A DNA stretch of 5,353 bases from JADFUZ01 sp034430415 (GCA_034430415.1 DAOUEN010000079.1:1-5353), one strand, 5' to 3'; counted from the first letter of the stretch, positions 1-5,312 are shown. Notes: generated by a model from the sequence alone, not told the origin. Program-made: numbers and translations.

Positions 1-638
1 AACGGGGGAGATACCTGATCATCCCCCTGGAAGCCGGGCCCAAGGGCGATTGGGCGGCGCATGAATACCTGGTAGCTGCTTCGCTGGTAGAGCCCTACTA
101 CCTGGCCTATGGCACCGCTCTCAACTATCATGGCTACACCGAGCGGCAGCCCCGGCCCATCTGGGTGGCGACCACGAAGCGCAAACGGTCGCTGACCATC
201 GAGGGTGTGGAATACCGCTTCGTCACTCTGGTTGAGCGCAAGTTCTTCGGTCACACAGCCATCGAACTGTTGGACAGCGAGGTGCAGATGGCAGAGCGGG
301 AGAAGGCCATCGCCGACGGCTTCGACCATCCAGAGTACTGCGGGGGCGTGGTCGAGGCGGCCAAGGGACTCTGGTTTGGAAACGACGAACTGGACTTCGA
401 AAAGTTGGCAGTCTACAGCCAGCGCCTGGGCAACCGGGCAGCGATGCGGCGCTTGGGCTTCTGGCTGGAGCTTCTGGACGTAGGGGACGAGGCGCTCCAA
501 GAGCGATTGGAACAGCCCCAAGACCGTAACTACGCCAAACTTGACCCACGAGGGCCGGATCGAGGACCGCGCAATGCCCGCTGGCGCCTGATCATCAATG
601 TCCCAGAGCGGCAATTGTTGGAATGGAGAGAGCACTGA
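1..638 (+). CDS. abiEi: AbiEi-like type IV antitoxin / transcriptional regulator, 5'-partial
   Basis: The reading frame is open from position 3 and gives 211 residues before the stop at 636-638; the start lies left of the window. A GTG at 165 is not the start, because the frame upstream of it is clearly coding and continues the same domain (it reads EYLVAASLVEPYYLAYGTAL, then NYHG). The segments LNYHGYTE, VATTKRKRSL, YRFVTL, KFFG, then a DHPEYCGGV..AAKGLW stretch are the typical order of the C-terminal part of AbiEi-type antitoxins (COG5340 group). In that family an N-terminal winged helix binds and represses the operon promoter, and the C-terminal domain counteracts the toxin. The winged helix would be upstream of the window and is not seen. 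The toxin gene follows after one base, as expected for an AbiE operon. The family call is made by eye from conserved segments and gene order; confidence is high for the pair, slightly lower for this gene alone. Confidence 0.85.
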   Translation, partial: RGRYLIIPLEAGPKGDWAAHEYLVAASLVEPYYLAYGTALNYHGYTERQPRPIWVATTKRKRSLTIEGVEYRFVTLVERKFFGHTAIELLDSEVQMAEREKAIADGFDHPEYCGGVVEAAKGLWFGNDELDFEKLAVYSQRLGNRAAMRRLGFWLELLDVGDEALQERLEQPQDRNYAKLDPRGPDRGPRNARWRLIINVPERQLLEWREH

Positions 639-639
639 C

Positions 640-1458
640 ATGATCTCGGAGCATGAGTTGCGCCGCATCGCTGGCAGGGGCGGTGTCGGCATCGGTGAGG
701 CAGAACACGAGTACGTTGTCCTCTGTGCTTTGGACGCCTTGAGCCAGGTGGCGCCTTTGTCGAAGACCTTCTGTCTCAAAGGGGGCGCCGCGCTGAGCCA
801 GCTCTATTTTCCCAACTGGCGCCATTCCGTTGACCTCGATTTCAGCGTTCTACCATCATTCCCGGAGGATCGCTTGCAGCCGGGCATCGAGGAGTGGCTT
901 GGGCGCGTGGGGGAGCTTCACGGCGTCCAGGTGCGCTTGAGGGACTTCCACAAGGTGGACGGAGCCGCTCGCTTACGGGCCCAGTTCGTCGGCCCACTTC
1001 GTCATCCCAATCGCCTACTTCTGGACATCACCCTGGACGAGCCAGTCATCCTCCCACCACCGCGGCGCGGAGTCGTTACTGAGCTTTTTGCCTATCCACA
1101 GCCTACGGTTCTCGTCTACGCCCTGGAAGAGATCCTGGCAGAGAAGCTGCGCAGTCTGCTTGAACGGGGCAAGGCACGCGACTACTACGACGTCTGGCGA
1201 CTACTGAAGGAAGAGGCAGAGGTCTTGGACCTATCCACCGTCCGTTGGGTCTTGAGAGAGAAATGCCGCCACAAGGGGCTGACCGCACCGACGGTCGAGG
1301 CTTTTCTGGAAGCAAGTGCACTCGAAGAGGCAGGAGCATATTGGTCCCAGGACCTGATCGGCCAGACTCCGGGTAGGGATCTGCCCGCTTGGGAAGCTGT
1401 CATCACTGAACTGGCCGGCTTGCTGAGCAGCTTCTTTTCGTCAGCTTCTCCCCGCTGA
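640..1458 (+). CDS. abiEii: AbiEii/AbiGii-family nucleotidyltransferase toxin
   Basis: A 272-residue protein. The ATG at 640 is chosen because a purine-rich ribosome site (GGAGAG, 625-630) sits about 9 bases upstream and the start lies one base after the antitoxin stop; an in-frame ATG at 598 would overlap the antitoxin by 41 bases. The nucleotidyltransferase signature is visible: LKGGAAL (46-52), then RHSVDLDF (61-68) with the metal-binding D65 and D67, a third candidate acidic residue D129 in LLLDI, and the block AEKLRSLLERGKARDYYD (167-184), whose K178, R180, D181 and D184 match the family's conserved KxRDxYD motif. Known members transfer nucleotides and stop growth unless neutralised by AbiEi, giving abortive infection against phage or plasmid stabilisation. 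Length is usual for the family and all core motifs are present, so the toxin should be active. The target of this copy cannot be read from the sequence. Confidence 0.92.
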   Translation: MISEHELRRIAGRGGVGIGEAEHEYVVLCALDALSQVAPLSKTFCLKGGAALSQLYFPNWRHSVDLDFSVLPSFPEDRLQPGIEEWLGRVGELHGVQVRLRDFHKVDGAARLRAQFVGPLRHPNRLLLDITLDEPVILPPPRRGVVTELFAYPQPTVLVYALEEILAEKLRSLLERGKARDYYDVWRLLKEEAEVLDLSTVRWVLREKCRHKGLTAPTVEAFLEASALEEAGAYWSQDLIGQTPGRDLPAWEAVITELAGLLSSFFSSASPR

Positions 1459-1857
1459 AGGCACGGAGTTAGCGCATCGGCCTCCGCCACAGTTCCGCTT
1501 GAAGAAGCGGCCTTGGCCAATGAGCGGTGCTCTCCACCATCCGAGTCTATGGCTCGGTGGCCCCCTTGTGGGGATGGATGGGAGAGGACATTGCTCCATC
1601 GCCTGCAAGGCCTGCCTGGAGGCAACCAGGGCTCCAGGAGAGGATATGGAGTTGTCTTTCCGTCTTCTGTAGGCTCTGGCATGATGGCTAGGCTTAGTTG
1701 CTAGGGAGGTAGGTGTCAGAACCCTCTGACAAGACGTGGGCACTGTGATCGCTTCTTCCACTCCCGGGGGGAAGAATTCTGGCAGCACGTCCCGCCCATC
1801 CAGCAGTTCAACGTAACCCAGATTGCTGAGGCAAAGAGACACCGCCCTGCCCACAAC
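1459..1857. other. Intergenic stretch without a convincing gene
   Basis: Frames on both strands are open for up to about 120 codons, but none combines a start codon, a ribosome site and recognisable protein motifs. The only clear structure is the perfect hairpin at 1714-1731. The minus strand at about 1740-1854 reads somewhat protein-like (LGYVELLDG, then LPEFFPPGVEEA) and could be the relic of a gene, but it has no ribosome site and continues straight out of a terminator T-tract. Confidence 0.5.
1714..1731. repeat. Perfect 7-bp inverted repeat
   Basis: TGTCAGA and TCTGACA flank a 4-base ACCC loop. No T-tract follows on either strand, so it is not an obvious terminator. It could be a protein-binding operator or an RNA hairpin; nothing nearby decides this. 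Confidence 0.4.
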
Positions 1858-1893
1858 AAAAAAGGGGAGATCAGGCTTACACCTGGTCTCCCC
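1858..1893 (-). terminator. Rho-independent terminator, minus-strand direction
   Basis: Read on the minus strand, GGGGAGACCAGG pairs with CCTGATCTCCCC (one internal C-A mismatch) around a 6-base loop and is followed at once by six T. On the plus strand the same stem is fully paired through a G-U, but the trailing sequence (TCTTCGCG) is a poor U-tract; weak bidirectional use is possible and could also end abiE transcripts, 400 bases upstream. No convincing minus-strand gene lies just to its right, so what it terminates is unclear. Candidates are read-through from the insertion sequence or a transcript from its outward-facing end. Confidence 0.65.
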
Positions 1894-1911
1894 TCTTCGC
1901 GTTTACCCTCT

Positions 1912-2174
1912 TTGGTAACGCTGGCCCTGGTTCGCCCTCACAGTGGGCGGGAAGCTCTGGAGGCCGCCGCTTCCCTGATCGCCGGTGGGGGGATAGGGAT
2001 GCTGGTCTTTGATTCAGCATCCCACTTCCTGGGAGAGACCCCTTGGAGACGGAGACCGCGCTGGAGGGTATAGCGAAGAAGGATGAGGGACGCGTGAAGG
2101 AGAGAGGCCCAGGATATGAGGTGGAAAAGGACAGATGGGATAGATTTGTTCGCCGGGCCCTGGGGGAGCAATAG
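1912..2174 (+). pseudogene. Decayed gene remnant with RecA-family-like segment, frameshifted
   Basis: The first frame (about 1912-2070, stop at 2071-2073) contains a run ending in GGGIGMLVFDSASHFL. This lines up without gaps with the RecA stretch that precedes and includes Walker B (a QPDTGEQALE segment followed by VVDSVAAL): here RPHSGREALE, then a spacing-conserved hydrophobic strand ending in VFDS. A second frame (2013-2171, stop TAG 2172-2174) takes over and reads like the end of a charged protein (LETETALEGIAKK ... EVEKDRWDRFVRRALGEQ). The two are joined best by a single frameshift at about 2015-2045. There is no start codon with a ribosome site and no Walker A (GxxxxGKT) upstream, so only a fragment remains. 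The RecA link rests on one roughly 37-residue segment compared from memory. The second frame is not recognised and may be unrelated. Confidence 0.4.
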
Positions 2175-2180
2175 GGCGGT

Positions 2181-2245
2181 GAAGTGAGAGGGGAAGGGGG
2201 AAGGGAGAAAGGGAAGGGAAGTGGAGATGAGGGAAGAAAAGTGGT
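2181..2245 (+). repeat. Polypurine, G-run-rich low-complexity tract
   Basis: The plus strand is almost pure A/G, with five runs of three or more G between 2190 and 2218 separated by 2-5 bases, which meets the usual G-quadruplex pattern. Minus-strand frames here encode only Pro/Leu/Ser-rich low-complexity peptide, so those open frames are not taken as genes. A similar tract with the same strand bias lies on the other side of the insertion sequence. Confidence 0.6.
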
Positions 2246-2319
2246 AAGGCCGGTGTTGACCCCACAGATTCTCGATCCCACCGGGCACCGGGGCCACTCT
2301 GTTCAGCCATCCAAAGCTT

Positions 2320-2347
2320 ACAATAGGGCCAAAATTGTTTTTGTCAA
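2320..2347 (-). promoter_or_regulatory. Possible outward-facing promoter at the IS end
   Basis: Minus strand: a perfect -35 hexamer TTGACA (2342-2347) forms the very end of the insertion sequence, and TATTGT (2320-2325; 4 of 6 matches to -10) lies 16 bases further in flanking DNA. Transcription would run left towards the terminator at 1893-1858. Only the -35 box is strong. Confidence 0.35.
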
Positions 2348-2348
2348 G

Positions 2349-2394
2349 CGAAAAAGTACCCATTTGACAATCGAAAAATGACCCACTTGAGCTG
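2349..2394. repeat. Two 23-bp tandem repeats at the istB-side IS end
   Basis: Two units each begin CGAAAAA, at 2349 and 2372, and share an ACCCA..TTGA core (GTACCCATTTGAC and TGACCCACTTGAG). Repeated subterminal units are typical IstA-binding sites in IS21 ends. The unit sequence differs from the 24-bp repeats at the opposite end. Confidence 0.65.
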
Positions 2395-2418
2395 TTTCGT
2401 CTGAACCCTGACAATAAA

Positions 2419-2503
2419 CTTCCCCGCAGCAAGCTGCGGGGTATTAGCCGCAGCGGGTAAACCCGCGCCCAAGAGCGCGGCAAGCCGCGGGGAATCAGAC
2501 CCT
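2419..2503. repeat. Triple-palindrome GC-rich module replacing the end of istB
   Basis: Three hairpins follow one another, each with AA at the centre: CCCCGCAGC-AA-GCTGCGGGG (2422-2441), GCGGGT-AA-ACCCGC (2453-2466) and CGCGGC-AA-GCCGCG (2476-2489). The outer arms, CCCCGCAGC at the left and GCCGCGGGG at the right, are also near-complements of each other (8 of 9), so the whole module can fold as one long stem. It has the look of a REP- or MITE-like non-autonomous palindromic repeat. No open frame, T-tract or transposase gene is associated with it. It begins exactly where the istB reading frame is lost. Confidence 0.7.
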
Positions 2504-2749
2504 CTATAGATTGAAGTTGAAGTCGAACCCTTCCAGGGTCTTGGTGGTATTGATCCCTGCGCGGCGGATACGGAGTTGCAGTTGCTTCTGTGCTCGCCGT
2601 TCGACCTCGTCTTCGACCAGCCGAGCCAGGAACTCCACGTAGCTCCATTGACCGTCAATGGCTTGCTGGTTGCGCACATCCAGCGTCTGCAGGATACCCG
2701 ACAGGCGCAATCGTTTCAGGAACGGGATAAGCTGGTGGGTCATTTCCAT
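2504..2749 (-). pseudogene. istB: istB helper ATPase, 3'-truncated
   Basis: Eighty-one codons from an ATG at 2749 with an excellent ribosome site (AGGAGG, 6 bases upstream). The start overlaps the end of istA by 10 bases, and a second in-frame ATG forms an ATGA overlap with the istA stop, showing coupled translation. The residues are the typical IstB N-terminal domain: LKRLRLSGILQTL (11-23), WSYVEFLARLVEDEVERR (35-52) and INTTKTLEGFDFNFN (66-80). Family members continue with PS(L/I)NR.. and then the AAA+ ATPase with Walker A and B; here the frame runs into TAG two codons after FNFN, at the border of the palindromic module. IstB normally remodels target DNA and activates the IstA transposase. 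Without the ATPase domain this product cannot do so, although it keeps the region thought to aid oligomerisation and IstA contact. Confidence 0.93.
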
Positions 2750-4290
2750 GTCCCACCTCCTGCCAAGTGGCCCACCAACTCGGCCGCTGGGCGGGCGAAC
2801 ATCATGGCCGGTGCTGGTGGGGCGATGATCGGCAGTTCTTCAAGATCCAGTCCCTGTTCCAGGATGCGCTTGATGGTCATGTATGCCAAGTCGTTGAAGC
2901 GCAGTGCCCGGACACAGGCCGCTTCTAGCCGTTGGGGGCCAAAGCGGTCGCTGAGACGCAATAGCCGTCCGGCCGTGCGCAGCCGATCCTCGGGGCGATG
3001 GTCCAACAGGGCATCGACCACTTCTCTTGTGGCGGCCCCGATATCGGAGGCCTGCTGGCGGCAGGCGTTGCGGGTCAGGATCAGGCCAGGCACCTTGTGA
3101 GGGGGCAAGTGATCCAGGTGGGTGCACCGTCGGCCCCGACGTTGGGCGCGGGGGTGAGTGGCCACCAGTTGGTAGTCAGAGGTAAAGACCTGAACCTCTC
3201 GGCTGCCGCCGCGCACCCACAGCTTCTGCCCCACCAGGCGGAAGGGCGCCGAGTAGTAGGCGTGATCAAAGATCAGGTGACAGTCTCGGTGCAGTTTGAC
3301 CTGTTTCCACACGGCCAGGTCATAGGCTGCATCAGGCAAAGGCTGCAGCGTGGCACGCTCCGTCTCAAAGCGTTCCAGGGGTTTCTCCTTGGTCGTGCCG
3401 TGGATGCGTTGTCCGGCCACGGACAGCGCCCAGCGCCTCACGTCCCGATTGGCCTGGGTCAGGCTGGTAGGCTCCCGACCAGCCAGGAAGTTTCGCTTGA
3501 CGTAGTGGATACCTCCCTTCTCGACCTTGCCCCTGTGGCGCGGGGTGCGCGGTCGGCAAGGACTGATCAGAAAGTCATAATGCTCCGCGCACTCCCGGTA
3601 CGATTGTTGGGCTTGAGGTTCATGCCAACAGGCTCGAATGATCCCGGCTTTGAGGTTGTCGATCACTACTCGTTCTGGCGCACCGCCGAAGAAAGCGAAG
3701 GCATTGCGATGCAGCCGCAACCAGGTCTCGACCCTCTGGTCAAAGACGAACTCCGCATACTGATGGCGACTCCACGACAGGGTCATCACAAACACCCAGG
3801 CCTTGCGCAGCTCTCCTGTTTCCGGGTCTGCCATCTTCCCGGCGTAGCCAAAGTCTACCTGAGCCTCCTCTCCCGGGCGTGTCTCCACACGCACCGTTAC
3901 CTCCGGCGTGTGGGGTTCCAGGTTTCGCACGAAGCGGTACACCGACGAGTAGCTACCGGTGTAGCCTCGTTCCTTCAAGCGTTGATAGAGGGCGGCAACC
4001 TCCACGCCCTTCCGGCGCAGCTTGATCACGATGTCTCGATACGGCTCCACCGACGATGTATTCTGAGGAGGAGGTGGGCTACTCAGCGTTTCTTCCACCA
4101 ACTGGTGCAGCTTGCCCAGAGGCAGCAACGGCTTTTCCAGCAACCCTTGCTCTGCGGCCCAGGTGCGGTATCGGGCCACTGTCTTGCGATCGATGTCCAT
4201 CGCCTTGGCCACAGCCCGGTTGCTCTGTCCCTGACGCAAGTGTCTCAGCATTTCTCGGATATCCATGGTCTCCTTCCTTTTGGCTGGCAT
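2740..4290 (-). CDS. istA: IS21-family transposase IstA
   Basis: A 516-residue DDE transposase. The ATG at 4290 (MPAKRKETMD) is chosen because AGGAGG lies 4 bases upstream and IstA proteins commonly begin this way; an ATG at 4308 would add six residues and include that ribosome site, and an ATG at 4265 (MDIREML), preceded by AAGGAG, is also possible. An N-terminal helix-turn-helix is seen at about 18-45 (QGQSNRAVAKAMDIDRKTVA). The integrase core shows the catalytic triad: D146 in QVDFGYAG, D211 in VIDNLKAG and E257 in GKVEKG, with flanking features such as FGGAPERVV and the YVKRNFL helix after the glutamate. A beta-rich C-terminal domain follows (about 320-400). Length is normal and no frame break is present, so IstA should be functional if IstB is supplied by another copy. 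Confidence 0.96.
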   Translation of the reverse strand: MPAKRKETMDIREMLRHLRQGQSNRAVAKAMDIDRKTVARYRTWAAEQGLLEKPLLPLGKLHQLVEETLSSPPPPQNTSSVEPYRDIVIKLRRKGVEVAALYQRLKERGYTGSYSSVYRFVRNLEPHTPEVTVRVETRPGEEAQVDFGYAGKMADPETGELRKAWVFVMTLSWSRHQYAEFVFDQRVETWLRLHRNAFAFFGGAPERVVIDNLKAGIIRACWHEPQAQQSYRECAEHYDFLISPCRPRTPRHRGKVEKGGIHYVKRNFLAGREPTSLTQANRDVRRWALSVAGQRIHGTTKEKPLERFETERATLQPLPDAAYDLAVWKQVKLHRDCHLIFDHAYYSAPFRLVGQKLWVRGGSREVQVFTSDYQLVATHPRAQRRGRRCTHLDHLPPHKVPGLILTRNACRQQASDIGAATREVVDALLDHRPEDRLRTAGRLLRLSDRFGPQRLEAACVRALRFNDLAYMTIKRILEQGLDLEELPIIAPPAPAMMFARPAAELVGHLAGGGTWK

Positions 4291-4322
4291 AATCCCTCCT
4301 GATTCCATTGATTGCGCAACCA

Positions 4323-4375
4323 GAAGTATGCCCCAGATGAAGGAGTTTCGCCAGTGTCACCCTGGCCCATACTTC
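4323..4375 (-). promoter_or_regulatory. Nested inverted repeats in the istA leader
   Basis: GAAGTATG (4323-4330) and CATACTTC (4368-4375) are perfect 8-bp complements. Inside them GCCAG (4350-4354) and CTGGC (4362-4366) pair around a 7-base loop. They lie in the 5' leader of istA, between the end repeats and the start codon, so an RNA structure limiting expression or a protein-binding site is possible. No T-tract follows. Confidence 0.35.
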
Positions 4376-4418
4376 GCCCGGGCTCAGTACAGGGTTTGGA
4401 CAAACAGGAGCGGACCAC

Positions 4419-4488
4419 TTTCGGTGAAAACGGGTGGCCCAGTTTGGGTGAAAACGGGTGGCCTGCTTTGGGTGAAAACACCTGGACC
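4419..4488. repeat. Three 24-bp tandem repeats at the istA-side IS end
   Basis: Units start at 4419, 4443 and 4467 with exact 24-bp spacing: TTTCGGTGAAAACGGGTGGC, TTTGGGTGAAAACGGGTGGC and TTTGGGTGAAAACACCTGGA (first 20 bases of each). Such arrays just inside IS21 ends are binding sites for IstA. The first two units are nearly identical; the outermost has diverged in its second half. Confidence 0.8.
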
Positions 4489-4494
4489 ATTATA
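4489..4494 (-). promoter_or_regulatory. Perfect -10 hexamer facing istA at the IS end
   Basis: TATAAT on the minus strand lies 15 bp inside the inferred istA-side end. No good -35 lies 16-18 bases upstream in the present flank. In a head-to-tail IS junction the TTGACA at the other end would fall 17-18 bases upstream. Confidence 0.5.
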
Positions 4495-4507
4495 GCCCGA
4501 AAGATGA

Positions 4508-4582
4508 CAGGGGAGCAGAGGTGCGCGGGAGCAGGGGAGCGAGGGAGAGGGGGAGCAGGAGTGCAAGGGAGGAGGGGAGGCG
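4508..4582 (+). repeat. G-rich degenerate purine tract, GGGGAGCA-like units
   Basis: Irregular repeats of GGGAGCA, GGGGAGCG and GGGGGAGC fill the segment between the IS end and the protease operon. Four G-runs (4527-4553) with loops of 4, 5 and 3 bases satisfy the G-quadruplex pattern. No ribosome site or gene is associated; the in-frame extension of the downstream gene across this tract is low-complexity Gly/Arg/Glu and is judged non-coding. Confidence 0.55.
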
Positions 4583-4595
4583 ATGAAAGCGGAGT

Positions 4596-4624
4596 TTGCA
4601 CCTGCGGGGGAGTTGTGGTAAACT
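4596..4624 (+). promoter_or_regulatory. Sigma70-type promoter of the small protein/protease operon
   Basis: TTGCAC (4596-4601; 5 of 6 to the consensus) and TAAACT (4619-4624; 4 of 6) are separated by 17 bases. A transcript would begin near 4631, about 40 bases before the ATG at 4672. It lies outside the insertion sequence, about 90 bp from its end, so the operon does not depend on the IS for expression. Confidence 0.6.
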
Positions 4625-4671
4625 ATGCACAAGCCAAGGGGGGTAGAGATAACAGGAGGTCGTGGAAGAAA

Positions 4672-4920
4672 ATGAATGAAGAGCTGGAACTGACATTGGA
4701 GGAAATTGAGACACACTACGTCGGGCAGTGGGTCTTGGTGGAGGAAACGGCCTGGGACGAGCAGGGGAATCCGACGAGAGGCGCTGTTGTGGCTCACGGC
4801 TTCGACCGGCAAGTTCTGGTGCAACCCACCCGGCGGCTCCACACCCAGAAACCAGAAGGCAAGACCTTTGCTTTCTATGCTGGGCCCAAGGTTCCTGAGG
4901 GCCTGGTTGTGGTGCTATGA
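4672..4920 (+). CDS. Small DUF5678-like protein upstream of aspartic protease
   Basis: An 82-residue protein. The ATG at 4672 follows AGGAGG (4654-4659) at 12 bases, slightly long, and lies about 40 bases after a good promoter. The frame is open further upstream to 4312, but that part reads through the IS end repeats and a purine tract and has no coding character. The protein has no signal peptide, membrane segment or cysteine. Its N-terminus (LTLEEIETHYVGQWVLVEE) and the AVVAHGFDRQ segment resemble small DUF5678-type proteins, in which a Y-x-G-x-WV strand is followed by an AHG/AHS motif; the second half ends in FYAGPKVPEGLVVVL. I recall similar small proteins encoded directly before retropepsin-like genes, but their function is not established. 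The stop overlaps the next start as ATGA, so the two products are probably made together and may interact. Confidence 0.8.
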   Translation: MNEELELTLEEIETHYVGQWVLVEETAWDEQGNPTRGAVVAHGFDRQVLVQPTRRLHTQKPEGKTFAFYAGPKVPEGLVVVL

Positions 4921-5312
4921 GGCGTCGCAGAGGAGATCGAGTCCGGGGGCGTCGTGCCTACGGCGGTGTTCTGGTGATACCGTGCCAGCTTAACGATGCC
5001 TATCGTTACTGGTTTCTGGCCGACACCGGAACAGCCATGACCATGCTGTCCCATCGGGTAGCTGAGGAGATGGAATTGGACCTGACCCACCCTGCGCGCC
5101 GGGAACGCATTGCTTCTGTTCACCAGGTAGCTCAGGCTCCGGTGCTTCGTCTCAGTAGTTTGCAGGTAGGCAGCCGGCGGGTGACTGATCTGGAGGTTCT
5201 GGTGATCTCTCTACCGCCTGATTTGCGAGTGGATGGGCTGCTGGGTGTCAACTTCTTGCTGCGATTCCGGCCAACCTTTGAGTTTGATGAGACGACGCTC
5301 GTCTTACGCTGA
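4917..5312 (+). CDS. Retropepsin-like (clan AA) aspartic protease, single domain
   Basis: A 131-residue protein whose ATG overlaps the stop of the upstream gene (ATGA). No good ribosome site precedes it, so translation probably depends on coupling. The catalytic loop is FLADTGTAMT (33-42) with D36-T37-G38, the hydrophobic-hydrophobic-D-T/S-G-T/A pattern of clan AA proteases. The expected C-terminal hydrophobic-hydrophobic-Gly element is DGLLGVNFL (106-114), followed by the closing strand FEFDETTLVL. Only one DTG motif is present and the length is that of retroviral proteases, so the active enzyme should be a homodimer. An arginine-rich N-terminus (MRRRRGDRVRGRR) precedes the first strand; it is not a signal peptide, so a cytoplasmic location is likely. 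Bacterial members are widespread, but substrates are largely unknown. It could process its small partner protein, though nothing in the sequence proves this. Confidence 0.9.
   Translation: MRRRRGDRVRGRRAYGGVLVIPCQLNDAYRYWFLADTGTAMTMLSHRVAEEMELDLTHPARRERIASVHQVAQAPVLRLSSLQVGSRRVTDLEVLVISLPPDLRVDGLLGVNFLLRFRPTFEFDETTLVLR

Larger units (their letters stand above)
2342..4509 (-). mobile_element. IS21-family insertion sequence, defective (istA intact, istB truncated)
   Basis: The element is identified by the istA-istB order with overlapping genes, which defines IS21. The ends are inferred. The istB-side end begins TGTCAAGCG (plus, 2342) and the istA-side end, read inward on the minus strand, begins TGTCATC (4509). 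Both start with TGTCA and each is followed by tandem repeats (23-bp units at 2349-2394, 24-bp units at 4419-4488), as is common in this family. Beyond TGTCA the two ends match poorly. The span is 2168 bp; about 500 bp of istB is missing and about 90 bp of foreign palindromic DNA is present. The flanking bases (ATTGTTTT and GGGGAGCA) are not a target duplication, which suggests later rearrangement or that one end comes from another element. Presence of the IS is certain; exact boundaries are moderately supported. Confidence 0.85.

Noticed and set aside
165..638. GTG at 165 as start of the antitoxin gene
   Set aside because: The same frame is open to the window edge and the upstream residues continue the AbiEi domain, so the gene is simply cut by the window.
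598..639. Upstream ATG as the toxin start
   Set aside because: It lacks a ribosome site and would overlap the antitoxin by 41 bases; the ATG at 640 has a good site and begins a typical N-terminus.
1441..1854. 137-codon minus-strand frame beginning SLCLSNLGYVELLDG
   Set aside because: The first 35 residues look protein-like, but the GTG start follows directly after a terminator T-tract without a ribosome site, and the rest is low quality and overlaps the toxin end. It is at most a relic.
1938..2648. 236-codon minus-strand frame across the IS border
   Set aside because: It runs through the truncated istB in another frame, the palindromic module, the IS end and the polypyrimidine strand; the translation is Pro/Ser-rich low complexity.
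2998..4302. 434-codon open frame on the plus strand
   Set aside because: It is exactly antisense to istA, which has full transposase motifs; its own translation has no recognisable domain.
4419..4488. CRISPR-like repeat array
   Set aside because: The 24-bp units are directly abutting with no spacers and sit at an IS21 end where such repeats are expected.
2163..4517. GGGGAGCA at 2163-2170 and 4510-4517 as an 8-bp target duplication of the IS
   Set aside because: The left copy lies 171 bp from the inferred IS end with no IS-like end beside it; in G/A-rich low-complexity DNA such a match is likely chance.
4312..4671. N-terminal extension of the 82-residue protein to 4312
   Set aside because: It translates the 24-bp IS repeats (a GENGWP-like peptide repeat) and a purine tract, and it would start upstream of the promoter at 4596.
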